Source: JAWWOL01 sp033851545
GTDB taxonomy: Bacteria > Actinomycetota > Actinomycetes > JAWWOL01
NCBI GenBank assembly: GCA_033851545.1
Contig: JAWWOO010000081.1
Span: forward strand, 1-64,000
Length of the DNA: 64,000 nt
Direction: 5' to 3'
Shown: positions 1 through 7,942 of the stretch, piece by piece
How the letters are laid out: the number at the start of each line of letters is the position of its first letter
Position numbering within the stretch: position 1 is the first letter of the stretch
The notes under the pieces: model-generated
Databases searched by the model: none
Seen by the model: the letters and a program-made list of their open reading frames with translations, nothing else
Told to the model about the DNA's origin: nothing
Program-made: the position numbers and the translations under genes

Positions 1-676
1 TGATGCCGCGGTTGGTGAGGTAGCGGTTGAACCGGGCCTGGTAGATCGACTGGATCGGGCCGAGGCCCATCGAGACGGTCGGGAACTCCCAGAACTCCGG
101 CATCAGCCGCGGGTGCGGGTAGGACGAGAGGCCGTCGCGGCTGACCTCCTGGCGGAAGCCGTCGAGCCGGTCGGCGGTCAGCCGGCCCTCGAGGAACGCA
201 CGGGAGTACATGCCGGGGGAGGCGTGACCCTGGAAGTAGACCTGGTCACCGCTCTCACCCTCGGAGTCCTTGCCGCGGAAGAAGTGGTTGAAGCCGATCT
301 CGTACAGCTCGGCAGCGCCGGCGAAAGTCGCGATGTGGCCGCCGACGTTGGTGGTCTTGTTGGCCCGGGTGACCATGACCGCGGCGTTCCAGCGGACGAT
401 CGAGCGGATCCGCTCCTCGAGCTCCTCGTCGCCGGGGAAGTCGGGCTCGGCCGCCGCCGGGATCGTGTTGATGTAGTCGGTCGTCCGGGTCTCCGGCACG
501 CCGACCGCACGCTCCTTGGCGTGGTCGAGGAGCTGGAGCATCAGGTAGCGGGCCCGGCCGGTGCCCTGCGCGGCTATCACCGCGTCGAGGGAGTCGCGCC
601 ACTCCTGGGTCTCCGACGAGTCGATGTCGGGGATCTGGGTCAGCGCTGAGATGGCGGGATCGTGTCCGGAAGCCAC
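1..676 (-). CDS. aceE: Pyruvate dehydrogenase E1 component, homodimeric type (N-terminal part, runs off the window)
   Basis: The reverse strand reads an open frame from the window edge that begins MASGHDPAISALTQIPDID. It contains the family hallmarks TRANKTTNVGGHIATF, GFNHFFRGKD, YFQGHASPGMYSRAFLEG and SSYPHPRLMPEFWEFPTVSMG, which match the N-terminal third of AceE. Members are about 900 residues; roughly 225 are present here. AceE decarboxylates pyruvate with thiamine diphosphate and passes the acetyl group to the E2 lipoyl domain in the cytoplasmic complex. I chose GTG at 676-674 because a GAGGA lies about 8 bases upstream. An in-frame GTG four codons earlier (688) is possible. Divergent from the following genes; the aceE / DUF3052 / ahpE grouping also occurs in mycobacteria. 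Confidence 0.95.
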   Translation of the reverse strand, partial: MASGHDPAISALTQIPDIDSSETQEWRDSLDAVIAAQGTGRARYLMLQLLDHAKERAVGVPETRTTDYINTIPAAAEPDFPGDEELEERIRSIVRWNAAVMVTRANKTTNVGGHIATFAGAAELYEIGFNHFFRGKDSEGESGDQVYFQGHASPGMYSRAFLEGRLTADRLDGFRQEVSRDGLSSYPHPRLMPEFWEFPTVSMGLGPIQSIYQARFNRYLTNRGI

Positions 677-887
677 GCTCGTCCTCACTGTCGGTCGTCA
701 GTCGCGTTGTGTGCGACCTTGCGGTACGGGGCACTGCCGGCCGCTTGTGGCGGCCGTGGTTCCCTGCTCACTACATGGTCCAACGAAGGCGCGTCAGCGT
801 CACCTTCACCGGGCCGTAGTGATCACCAGGCAGGACTCCATGGTCCCATGGCCGTCCCGTGTTGCTGGTGCCTGGTAGAGAGTCGGA

Positions 888-1295
888 ATGCAGACTACGA
901 CGTTCACCGTCACCACCGGCACACGCGAGGTCGTGGCGGACATCACCCGCGAGTGCCGCCGGTTCGCCGCCTCGTGCGGCGGCGACGGCCTGCTGCACGT
1001 CTTCGTCCCGCACGCCACCGTGGGCGTCGCGGTCCTCGAGCTGCACGCAGGCTCCGACGAGGACCTGTTGGCGGCGCTGAGCGATCTGCTGCCCGCCGAC
1101 GGACGTTGGGTGCATGCGCACGGGTCCCCTGGGCACGGGCGGGCGCACGTACTCCCTGCTCTGGTGCCGCCGTACGCCTCGCTGCCGGTGATCGACGGCG
1201 CCGTCGCGCTCGGCACCTGGCAGTCGATCGCCCTGGTCGACCTCAACGTCGACAACCCGGTGCGTACGGTCCGGCTCAGCTTTCTGCCCGGCTGA
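888..1295 (+). CDS. YjbQ / UPF0047 family protein
   Basis: 135 residues, the usual size of this single-domain family. The chain has the typical pattern: an N-terminal strand (TTTFTVTTGTREVVADIT), GLLHVFVPHATVGVAVLE, HAHGSPGHGRAHVLPALVPP with clustered histidines, the central GTWQSIALVDLN, and an N-V-D-N-P segment near the end. Family members are small cytoplasmic trimers. Some E. coli-type members have weak thiamine-phosphate synthase activity, so annotations call it secondary thiamine-phosphate synthase, but the true role is unsettled. It stands alone, divergent from aceE with about 200 bp between them. ATG start is the first good one. Confidence 0.85.
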   Translation: MQTTTFTVTTGTREVVADITRECRRFAASCGGDGLLHVFVPHATVGVAVLELHAGSDEDLLAALSDLLPADGRWVHAHGSPGHGRAHVLPALVPPYASLPVIDGAVALGTWQSIALVDLNVDNPVRTVRLSFLPG

Positions 1296-1625
1296 CGCAG
1301 CGTTTCGCAACTGGTCCGCGTTGAGGCGGTTGAGGGGCCAGCGTCGATGCGGGTGGTCACTCGCCTGGCGAAGGAAATCCCGCATCGACGTTGTCAGGCC
1401 AGGTGGTGGGAGGGCGACCGGGGGCCCGTACCCTGGCGTTCATCGGCGGCCCGCTCCGCTGAGGGTCTGTCCACAGGCTGGACCGCCCCGTGCGATCTTG
1501 CGCTGGACGGCAGGGGATACTTGCGCAGTCGGGCCGTCCCGTGTGGACTACCCGTATCGGGGCTAGCTCGCTGATGAGCCTGACCATCACCAGCGCGCAG
1601 GCGCGGACAAGGGAGGAACCACCAC
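1296..1625. other. Intergenic region upstream of the DUF3052 gene
   Basis: I see no convincing gene in these 330 bases. The short frames on either strand have no family features. It must hold the promoter of the 1626 gene. The only translation signal I recognise is the GGGAGG at about 1611-1616, nine bases before the GTG start. Confidence 0.5.
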
Positions 1626-2063
1626 GTGAGCGCGACCGCGGGCAACGCGGGGAGCCAGCGCAGTCTGGCCGACCGGTTGGCGATCCAGGCCGGCATGGTC
1701 GTCCAGGAGGTGGGCTACGACGACGACTGTGACGAGGACCTTCGCGAGGCGATCGTCGAGCGTACGGGCGCGAAGATGCTCGGCGAGGACGGCGATGACG
1801 TCGTCGACGTGGTGTTGCTCTGGTTCCGCGAGGACGACGGGGACCTGGTCGACGTGCTCGTCGATGCGCTGGCGCCGCTGGCGGCCAACGGGGTGATCTG
1901 GCTGCTGACGCCCAAGGCCGGCCGCCAGGGACACATCGAGCCGAGCGACGTCAACGAGGCCGCGCCCACTGCCGGGCTGTCCCAGACCAGCAGCATCAGC
2001 GCCGGACCCGACTGGTCTGGCACCCGCCTGGTGGCGCCGAAGTCCAGCAGGGGCAAGCGCTGA
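1626..2063 (+). CDS. DUF3052 family protein
   Basis: 145 residues, acidic in the first half, matching the actinobacterial DUF3052 family (small cytoplasmic proteins of unknown function; the mycobacterial homologue also lies beside ahpE). Recognisable parts are LADRLAIQAGMVVQEVGYDDD, the DVVLLWFREDDGDLVDVLVDAL core, GVIWLLTPKAGR and the final SSISAGPDWSGTRLVAPK. The start is GTG with a strong GGGAGG nine bases upstream. It ends 8 bases before the peroxiredoxin gene, so the two are very probably co-transcribed. No catalytic residues are apparent. Confidence 0.88.
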   Translation: MSATAGNAGSQRSLADRLAIQAGMVVQEVGYDDDCDEDLREAIVERTGAKMLGEDGDDVVDVVLLWFREDDGDLVDVLVDALAPLAANGVIWLLTPKAGRQGHIEPSDVNEAAPTAGLSQTSSISAGPDWSGTRLVAPKSSRGKR

Positions 2064-2071
2064 GCCCGTCG

Positions 2072-2560
2072 GTGAGCAGCCCCTTCACGTCCGCCCCGTC
2101 GGGCGCGGTTCAGGTCGGCCAGTTGGCGCCCGACTTCACCTTGGTCGACCAGCACCGGCAGAAGATCAGGCTGAGCGACTTCCGCGGGCGCAAGAACGTC
2201 GTCCTGGTCTTCTACCCCTGGGCCTTCACCCGAGTGTGCGGGACCGAGCTGTTCGCAATCCGCGACGAGCTGCCTTCACTGCAGAACGACGAGGTGCAGA
2301 TCCTCACGGTCTCGGTCGACAGTGTCTACAGCCACCGGGTGTGGGCCGAACGCGAGGGTTTCGACTTCCCGCTGCTGTCGGACTTCTGGCCGCACGGCAC
2401 CGTGGCGCAGGCCTACGGCGTGTTCGACGACGAAGCGGGCGTTGCGCTGCGCGGGACCTTCATCATCGACCGTGAGGGCATCGTGCGCTGGCAGGTCGTC
2501 AACGACATTCCGGACGCCCGTGACCTCGGCGTCTACCAGTCGGTGCTCGCCACCCTCTAG
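2072..2560 (+). CDS. ahpE: AhpE-type 1-Cys peroxiredoxin
   Basis: 162 residues with a full AhpC/TSA thioredoxin fold: APDFTLVDQHRQKIRLSDFRG, then VVLVFYPWAFTRVCGTE holding the peroxidatic Cys56 in the P-x-x-x-T/S-x-x-C motif, and ALRGTFIIDREGIVRW near the end. No second cysteine is present, so it is a one-cysteine enzyme that needs an external thiol (mycothiol/mycoredoxin in mycobacterial AhpE) to regenerate it. It reduces hydrogen, organic and lipid peroxides in the cytoplasm. It follows the DUF3052 gene by 8 bases. GTG start. Confidence 0.93.
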   Translation: MSSPFTSAPSGAVQVGQLAPDFTLVDQHRQKIRLSDFRGRKNVVLVFYPWAFTRVCGTELFAIRDELPSLQNDEVQILTVSVDSVYSHRVWAEREGFDFPLLSDFWPHGTVAQAYGVFDDEAGVALRGTFIIDREGIVRWQVVNDIPDARDLGVYQSVLATL

Positions 2561-2590
2561 TCAGACCCGCGCAGGCGGGAGGTCAAGCAC

Positions 2591-2938
2591 ATGCCCTGCT
2601 ACCGCTTTGGTGCGCGGCCGGTCGATCCGGCACGTGGCCCGAGCGCGTGGAAACGCGGCGTCCGCGAAGATGCCCAGGTCCTCGTCTGCCCGGACTGTCA
2701 GCGCGAGCCGGACTGGCAGTCGCACCTGGCCAGCTGTTCGTCGTGCGGATCGACGGCCCTGGTCCGCAGTCTCGGCGAGATCCACTGCCGCGGCTGCGAC
2801 CGTACGCCGTCGGTGGTCGTGCCTCCGCAGGCGACGGCGCCCAGCAGCGGCCGCTCGTACGACCCGGTGTTCGCCGACGAGGTGGGGCGGGCGCTCGACC
2901 GGGTGCTGCGCGGCAGCGATTCTCCGGCTGACCGGTAG
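2591..2938 (+). CDS. Small putative zinc-ribbon protein
   Basis: 115 residues. Two zinc-ribbon-like cysteine pairs are visible: CPDCQ then CSSCGS, followed by another pair CRGCD, with a low-complexity Pro/Ala/Ser stretch and a short C-terminal helix. Cys3 near the start is an extra cysteine. I do not recognise a named family; it is best called a hypothetical metal-binding protein. It follows ahpE by 30 bases on the same strand and ends 17 bases before tRNA-Val, so it may be the last gene of the DUF3052-ahpE transcript. The coding potential (cysteine spacing, codon use) looks genuine. Confidence 0.65.
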   Translation: MPCYRFGARPVDPARGPSAWKRGVREDAQVLVCPDCQREPDWQSHLASCSSCGSTALVRSLGEIHCRGCDRTPSVVVPPQATAPSSGRSYDPVFADEVGRALDRVLRGSDSPADR

Positions 2939-2955
2939 CCTTGGTAGGACAGCAA

Positions 2956-3031
2956 GGTCCCTTAGCTCAGCTGGAAGAGCATCTCGCTTACACCGAGAAT
3001 GTCGCAGGTTCGAGCCCTGCAGGGGCCACCA
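2956..3031 (+). tRNA. tRNA-Val (anticodon TAC)
   Basis: A complete cloverleaf: acceptor GGTCCCT pairs with AGGGGCC (one G-U), the D arm contains TTAGCTCAGCTGG-AAGAGC, the anticodon stem TCTCG/CGAGA encloses the loop CTTACAC with anticodon TAC, and the T arm is GCAGG-TTCGAGC-CCTGC. Discriminator A at 3028 is followed by an encoded CCA (3029-3031). It reads GUA and, through wobble, other valine codons. Confidence 0.97.
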
Positions 3032-3049
3032 CGTGGTGCGGGGTTCGTC

Positions 3050-3775
3050 CTACAGGCCGTTGGTCCACTTGTACGAGCTGGGCACCTTGACCTTGGCGTT
3101 CTCGGCGGCGGTGCCGTAGACGATGGCGATCTCCTGGTGCTTGAGCAGCTCCAGCTTGGTCGGGTCGGTCGTGAGCGCCTTGCCGTTGACGTAGACCGTG
3201 AGCGTCTTGCCGGCGCCGGTCTTGAGGCCACCGATCTGGGTCGGGGTGAACAGGACGTTCCACTCGTTGAAGACCTGGCCCAGGGTGAAGCGGTCCCCAG
3301 CCGGTGACTCGATGTGGATCACGCCGGTGGCGTCGTGGGTGTGCAGCGACGACAGCCCCGTGCTGTTCGCGCCGCCCTGGATCCCGATGTAGGCCGGCAC
3401 GGGAACGGTCTTGCCGTCAGTCCAGACGTCGAGGTGCGCATGGTCGTGCCGGTTCAGCGTCTCGTTCGGCAGCAGGACCAGGCCGGCCTTGGCGACGGCC
3501 GTTGCCACGTCCGTCGGCGCGGGCCATGGCGGGAGCGAGGTTGCGCCCGCGGCTACGACCGGCTTGAGGATGCCCGTCGGGGTGCCGCTGCTGTTCAGCA
3601 TCGGGATCGCGACCACCGTGCCGACGATCGCCGCGATCACCAGGCCGATTCCGCCGCGGACCATCACCTTGTGCCGGCGCTCCTCGCGGGCCGCCTGCGC
3701 CTTGAGCGCGGCTGCCCGCTCGCGGGCGGTGGTCTCGGCGGCCTTGCGGGTCTGCTTGTTCGACGGGGGAGTCAC
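3050..3775 (-). CDS. Membrane-anchored histidine-rich extracytoplasmic protein, unknown function
   Basis: 241 residues. The first 38 are charged and helical (Lys/Arg/Glu/Ala rich), followed by one membrane segment at about 41-60, so the rest should lie outside the membrane. The outer domain carries histidine clusters R-H-D-H-A-H at 109-114 and L-H-T-H-D at 144-148, and H-I-E-S at 154-157, then LGQVFNEWNVLF and a strand-rich end. The clusters could bind a metal such as copper or zinc, but this is inference. Similar membrane-tethered proteins with H-x-H motifs are common in actinobacteria and remain uncharacterised. It converges on tRNA-Val and diverges from the Nif3 operon. Confidence 0.7.
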   Translation of the reverse strand: MTPPSNKQTRKAAETTARERAAALKAQAAREERRHKVMVRGGIGLVIAAIVGTVVAIPMLNSSGTPTGILKPVVAAGATSLPPWPAPTDVATAVAKAGLVLLPNETLNRHDHAHLDVWTDGKTVPVPAYIGIQGGANSTGLSSLHTHDATGVIHIESPAGDRFTLGQVFNEWNVLFTPTQIGGLKTGAGKTLTVYVNGKALTTDPTKLELLKHQEIAIVYGTAAENAKVKVPSSYKWTNGL

Positions 3776-3923
3776 GTCGTTCCCTTTCGGCGGATTCTCG
3801 GCTGGGCTGAACAGGTGGCGTGCGGAAGCGTACGGGAAACAGGGGCGGAAGCGCCCAGAGTACGACGTCCGGCTGTGCGCGCAGGTTCCCGGCGCGCTCG
3901 TCCGTACGCGGTAGCGTCGCGCT

Positions 3924-5096
3924 GTGGATCAACCGGCAGCCTCCCTGGCAGACGTGGTCGCGGTGCTCGACGGGCTCTACGACCCGCGGGACGCCGAGAG
4001 CTGGGACGCGGTCGGGCTGGTGTGCGGCGCCCCCGACCAGCCGGTACGCCGGATCCTGTTCGCGGTCGACCCGGTCGCTGCCGTGGTCGACGAGGCGCTG
4101 CGGATCGGTGCGGACCTGGTCGTCAGCCACCACCCGCTGCTGCTGTCGGCGGTGCACGGGGTGCCGGCGTCAGACCCGCGGGGAGCCGTGGTGCACCGCC
4201 TGCTGCGCGCCGGGTCGGCGCTGTTCACCGCACACACCAACGCCGATGTCGCGTCGCCGGGTGTCTCCGACGCCCTTGCTGCCGCCCTCGGCCTCGTCGA
4301 CCTGCGCCCGCTCGTACCGCTGCCCGGTCCGGCTCTCGACGGGCTGGTGACCTACGTCCCGCACGAGCAGTCCACCCGCTTGCTCGACGCGCTGGCGGCG
4401 GCGGGTGCCGGCGCGGTTGGGGACTACAGCCGGTGTGCCTGGCAGGTGCGCGGCGAGGGGACGTTCGTGCCGGGTCCCGGCGCCTCGCCCGCCGTTGGCG
4501 CCGTCGGGGAGGTCGCCTCCGTCGACGAGACCAGGCTGGAGATGGTGCTGCCGAGGGGCCTTCGCGCGCAGGTGCTAGCGGCGCTGCGGGCGGCCCACCC
4601 GTACGAGCAGCCGGCGTACGAGGTGGTGGAGCTCGCGACCGAGCCGGGTCCGCGCGGGCTCGGCCGGGTCGGCTCGCCGGCCACCGAGCTGACGCTGGCG
4701 GGCTTCGTCGAGCTGGTGGCGGGCGCGCTGCCGGCGACCGCTTGGGGGGTACGGGCGACGGGTGACCCCGCGCGCGTGATCCGTACCGTCGCGGTTTGTG
4801 GTGGCTCCGGCGGCTCGGTCATCGAGGAGGCGCGGAGGGCGGGCGCGGACGCCTTCGTCACCGCTGACCTGCGCCACCACGTGGCCTCCGACGCCGTCGC
4901 CGAGGGGGGTCCGGCGCTGGTCGACGTTGCGCACTGGGCAACCGAGTGGCCGTGGCTCGCCGACGCGGCCGCGCGGGTGCGTGACACGCTGGCGGCTCGC
5001 GGCACTAACGTGGAGTGCACGGTGTCCCGCATCTGCACGGACCCGTGGACGCTTGCCCGACCCGAGACCCGCCCGAGGAGCTCTGCCGACGAATGA
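3924..5096 (+). CDS. Nif3-like dinuclear metal-centre protein (DUF34)
   Basis: 390 residues with the two halves of the Nif3 fold and an inserted middle domain. The N-terminal half has SWDAVGLVCG, DLVVSHHPLL (two metal-binding histidines) and FTAHTNADVA; the C-terminal half has VCGGSGGSVIEEA, DAFVTADLRHH and DVAHWATEWPWL, whose histidine and glutamate complete the metal site. The insert VTYVPHEQSTRLLDAL...AHPYEQPAYEVV is the usual CutA-like domain of longer members. Members form toroidal hexamers; the substrate is uncertain. GTG start. It overlaps the next gene by four bases (ATGA). The gene order Nif3, zinc ribbon, RNase H-phosphatase is conserved in mycobacteria. Confidence 0.92.
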   Translation: MDQPAASLADVVAVLDGLYDPRDAESWDAVGLVCGAPDQPVRRILFAVDPVAAVVDEALRIGADLVVSHHPLLLSAVHGVPASDPRGAVVHRLLRAGSALFTAHTNADVASPGVSDALAAALGLVDLRPLVPLPGPALDGLVTYVPHEQSTRLLDALAAAGAGAVGDYSRCAWQVRGEGTFVPGPGASPAVGAVGEVASVDETRLEMVLPRGLRAQVLAALRAAHPYEQPAYEVVELATEPGPRGLGRVGSPATELTLAGFVELVAGALPATAWGVRATGDPARVIRTVAVCGGSGGSVIEEARRAGADAFVTADLRHHVASDAVAEGGPALVDVAHWATEWPWLADAAARVRDTLAARGTNVECTVSRICTDPWTLARPETRPRSSADE

Positions 5097-5836
5097 AGGC
5101 CGATCCGTTCGTCCAGCTCCGCCTGCTCGACCTGCAGGCCACCGACACGACATTGGACCAGCTGGCGCACCGCCGGGCGACACTTCCCGAGATCGCCGAG
5201 CTGGCCTCGCTCGAGGGCCGGCTGGCCGGGCTGCGGGACGAGATCGTCCGGGTCAGCACCGAGGACTCCGACCTCGGCCGCGAGCAGACCAAGATCGAGA
5301 CCGACGTCGAGCTGGTGCAGACCCGGGCCAAGCGCGACCAGCAGCGGCTCGACTCCGGTGCGGTGTCCTCGCCGAAGGAGCTCGAGAACCTGCAGCACGA
5401 GATCGGCTCGCTCGGCCGCCGCCAGGGCGACCTCGAGGACCAGGTGCTCGAGGTGATGGAGAAGCGCGAGGAGGTCCAGGGACGGCTCGCCGCCCTGACC
5501 GCTCAGCGCGACGAGCTGCTGGCCCAGCAGGCCGCTGCCCTCGAACGGCAGTCGGCCGCCTTCGGCGCGATCGACGCCGACAGCGTCAAGGCTGCGGACG
5601 AGCGCGGGGTCCTCGCCGCGAGCATCCCTGCGGACCTGATGGCGCTGTACGAGAAGGTCCGCGCGTCCTCGGGTGGGACCGGCGCCGCCGCGTTGTACCG
5701 CGGGGCCTGCCAGGGCTGCCGACTCTCGCTGTCCGGCCAGGACCTCGCGACCGTACGGGATGCGCCGTCGGACGAGGTGATGCGCTGCGAGGAATGCCGG
5801 CGGATCCTGATCCGGACCGGCGAGTCCGGGCTGTGA
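5093..5836 (+). CDS. Coiled-coil zinc-ribbon protein (DUF164/C4-type zinc ribbon)
   Basis: 247 residues. Residues about 5-175 form a long antiparallel coiled coil rich in Gln, Glu, Leu and Arg; the end is a C4 zinc ribbon with Cys206, Cys209, Cys232 and Cys235 (GACQGC and RCEEC). This is the architecture of the bacterial CdsZ/DUF164 family. Proposed roles are nucleic-acid binding or scaffolding, unproven in actinobacteria. The start is fixed by the four-base ATGA overlap with the Nif3 gene; a longer upstream reading would run inside that gene. Its TGA overlaps the GTG of the next gene (GTGA). The tight coupling suggests balanced production of all three proteins. Confidence 0.9.
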   Translation: MKADPFVQLRLLDLQATDTTLDQLAHRRATLPEIAELASLEGRLAGLRDEIVRVSTEDSDLGREQTKIETDVELVQTRAKRDQQRLDSGAVSSPKELENLQHEIGSLGRRQGDLEDQVLEVMEKREEVQGRLAALTAQRDELLAQQAAALERQSAAFGAIDADSVKAADERGVLAASIPADLMALYEKVRASSGGTGAAALYRGACQGCRLSLSGQDLATVRDAPSDEVMRCEECRRILIRTGESGL

Positions 5837-6993
5837 CGCTGTTCGACTCGTCGGCTCCTGGCCTTCGGGTCGCCATCGAGGCCGACGGCGGGTCGCGCGG
5901 CAACCCCGGCCCGGCCGGCTACGGCGCGGTGGTGCTGTCGCCGACCGGTGAGGTGCTCGCCGAGGCTGCTGAGGCGATCGGGCGGGCGACGAACAACGTT
6001 GCGGAGTACCGCGGGCTGATCGCCGGGCTGGACGCGGCGCTGGCCCTGGGGGCAACGCAGGTGGACGTACGGATGGACTCCAAGCTCGTCGTCGAGCAGA
6101 TGTCCGGACGTTGGCAGATCAAGCATCCGGACATGAAACCCCTTGCGCTGCAGGCAAAGTCGCTAGTGCGGCAGTTCGAGCGGGTGAGCTTCTCCTGGAT
6201 CCCGCGCGAGCGCAACAAGCACGCCGACCGGTTGGCCAACGAGGCGATGGACGACGCGGCCGCTGGTCGCACCTGGAGCCGTCGGGTGCTCTCCGCAGGT
6301 GCTGACTCGCCCATCGAGGTCGCCGCGGTCCCGGCGCGCAGTGGCTGGCGCGGCGAGTCGCTCGAGCCGCCGACGACCACGGTGCTGCTCCGGCACGGCG
6401 AGACCCGGTTGTCGGTGGAGAAGCGGTTCTCGGGGCCGACGTCCGAGCCGCTGACCGAACGGGGTGAGGCGATGGCCCGCGCGGCTGCGGCAAGGCTGAC
6501 GCTGCGGCGGTCGCCGGTCGAGGCCATCGCCTGCTCGCCGGCCACCCGGGCGGTGGCCACCGCGGCACCGGTCGCCGCCGCGCTGGGCCTGGACGTGGTC
6601 GTCGACGACGGGCTGCGCGAGATGGACTTCGGCGACTGGGACGGCTACACCTTCGCGGAGGTGGAGGCGAAGTGGCCGGCCGAGCTGGCCGCGTGGCTGA
6701 GCGATCCGACCGTCGCGCCGCCGCACGGCGACTCGATGGCCGACTGTGGGCGGCGGGTGCGGCAAGCCCGTGACCGCCTGCTGGCGGCCCACCCCGGCCG
6801 TACGGTGCTGGTGGTCAGCCACGTGACACCGATCAAGACGCTGGTGCAGTTGGCCCTCGGCGCGCCGATCGCCGCCTTGTTCCGGATGCACCTCGACCTG
6901 GCTGCCATCTCCGAGATCGCTTGGTACGCCGACGGTCCGGCCACGCTGCGCTCGTACAACGAGACGTTCCACCTCGAGGGACTCGACGCCTAG
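5833..6993 (+). CDS. Bifunctional RNase HI / histidine phosphatase
   Basis: 386 residues, two enzymes in one chain. Residues 11-145 are RNase HI: Asp18 in EADGGSRGNPG, Glu58 in NNVAEYRGL, Asp82 in MDSK and Asp132 in HADRLANEA form the metal-binding active site that cuts RNA in RNA-DNA hybrids. Residues about 180-386 are a phosphoglycerate-mutase-like phosphatase with Arg187-His188-Gly-Glu in LLRHGET and the second histidine in VVSHVTPIK. The mycobacterial counterpart has both RNase H and alpha-ribazole phosphatase-type (CobC) activity. The GTG start is set by the GTGA overlap with the zinc-ribbon gene. Confidence 0.94.
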   Translation: MTLFDSSAPGLRVAIEADGGSRGNPGPAGYGAVVLSPTGEVLAEAAEAIGRATNNVAEYRGLIAGLDAALALGATQVDVRMDSKLVVEQMSGRWQIKHPDMKPLALQAKSLVRQFERVSFSWIPRERNKHADRLANEAMDDAAAGRTWSRRVLSAGADSPIEVAAVPARSGWRGESLEPPTTTVLLRHGETRLSVEKRFSGPTSEPLTERGEAMARAAAARLTLRRSPVEAIACSPATRAVATAAPVAAALGLDVVVDDGLREMDFGDWDGYTFAEVEAKWPAELAAWLSDPTVAPPHGDSMADCGRRVRQARDRLLAAHPGRTVLVVSHVTPIKTLVQLALGAPIAALFRMHLDLAAISEIAWYADGPATLRSYNETFHLEGLDA

Positions 6994-6994
6994 C

Positions 6995-7843
6995 TCAGTC
7001 GGCGGCCTCGGTGGGGAAGTCGGCGGATCGGCTGACGTCGGCCCACCGGGCGGCCTCAGCCGCCCGCTCCGCCGACGACTTCTCGGCCGACTCGACGGCA
7101 GCCGCACCGAGGAGCAGACGCAGCGGCGGGTCGGGCTGGTTGACGAGGTCGATCAGGATGCGAGCGGCCCGCGCCGGGTCGCCGGGCCACGTGCCCTCGG
7201 TCTCACGCCGGAACTGGTTCATCCGGCCGACGGTCTGTTCGTAGTCCGGGCTGACCGGGTGGAAGCTCATGGAGGAGCCGCCCCAGTCGGTGCGGAACGG
7301 ACCCGGCTCGACGATCGTGACCTTGATGCCCAGCGGCGTGACCTCGGCGTTCAGCACCTCGGAGAAGCCTTCGACGCCGAACTTCGCTGTCTGGTACGCG
7401 CCCAGGCCCGGGCTGCCGCCGACCCTTCCGCCGATCGAGGAGAACTGGAGGAAGTGACCTGAGCGTTGGGCGCGGAAGACGGGCAGTGCGGCGCGCGTCA
7501 CGTTGATCACGCCGAACAGGTTGGTTTCGATCTGGGCGCGGAAGTCGTCGGTCGGCATGTCCTCGATGGCTGCCGAGTTGGCGTAGCCGGCGTTGTTGGC
7601 GACCACGTCCAGCGAGCCGAACGCGGCCACCGCTTCGCCAACCGCCGCCTCGGCGGCTTTCGGGTCAGTCACGTCCAACGCGGTCGTCCGCACCCGGTCG
7701 CCGTACCGCCGGACCAGCTCTTCGAGCTGCTCGGGGCGGCGGGCGGTCGCGACGACGTTGTCGCCCGCCTCCAGTGCAGCGGCAGCCAGTTCCCAGCCGA
7801 AGCCACGGGAGCTGCCGGTGATGAGCCAGTTGTGTCGCGTCAT
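6995..7843 (-). CDS. Short-chain dehydrogenase/reductase
   Basis: 282 residues, a classical SDR. The cofactor motif TGSSRGFG is at 9-16, with ATARRPEQL after strand 2 suggesting NADP(H) preference; DVTD at 57-60; NNAG at 83-86; catalytic Ser135/136, Tyr150 and Lys154 (Y-Q-T-A-K). After the core, VEPGPFRTDW is the usual segment. The substrate is not visible. Its stop lies 1 base after the RNase H gene stop, so the genes converge. It is divergent from a TetR gene 99 bases away, with repeat-rich DNA between them, so that regulator probably represses it. Confidence 0.9.
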   Translation of the reverse strand: MTRHNWLITGSSRGFGWELAAAALEAGDNVVATARRPEQLEELVRRYGDRVRTTALDVTDPKAAEAAVGEAVAAFGSLDVVANNAGYANSAAIEDMPTDDFRAQIETNLFGVINVTRAALPVFRAQRSGHFLQFSSIGGRVGGSPGLGAYQTAKFGVEGFSEVLNAEVTPLGIKVTIVEPGPFRTDWGGSSMSFHPVSPDYEQTVGRMNQFRRETEGTWPGDPARAARILIDLVNQPDPPLRLLLGAAAVESAEKSSAERAAEAARWADVSRSADFPTEAAD

Positions 7844-7856
7844 GACTGATCCTTCC

Positions 7857-7942
7857 CTACCTACCTACCTACTGGTTGGTTGGTTGGCATCCCAGCCTGA
7901 CACGAGGCGCCGGCGCTGGCAACGTACTAGTTGGTTGGTAAC
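7857..7942. promoter_or_regulatory. Probable TetR operator region with tetranucleotide repeats
   Basis: Between the divergent SDR and TetR starts. At 7857-7872 CTAC is repeated four times, followed directly at 7873-7887 by TGGT repeated (three full units plus TGG). At 7925-7941 a second element TACTAGTTGGTTGGTAA ends just before the regulator's ATG. CCTACCTACC against the complement of TGGTTGGTTGG (CCAACCAACC) makes an imperfect inverted repeat. The shared TA-CT-(A/G)-GTTGGTTGG core in both elements suggests two binding sites, one for each promoter. Function inferred from position and repetition. Confidence 0.6.

Noticed and set aside
4424..6055. 543-codon reverse-strand ORF opposite the Nif3/zinc-ribbon/RNase H operon
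   Set aside because: Arg/Pro/Ser-rich shadow of high-GC codons; the plus strand holds three conserved genes.
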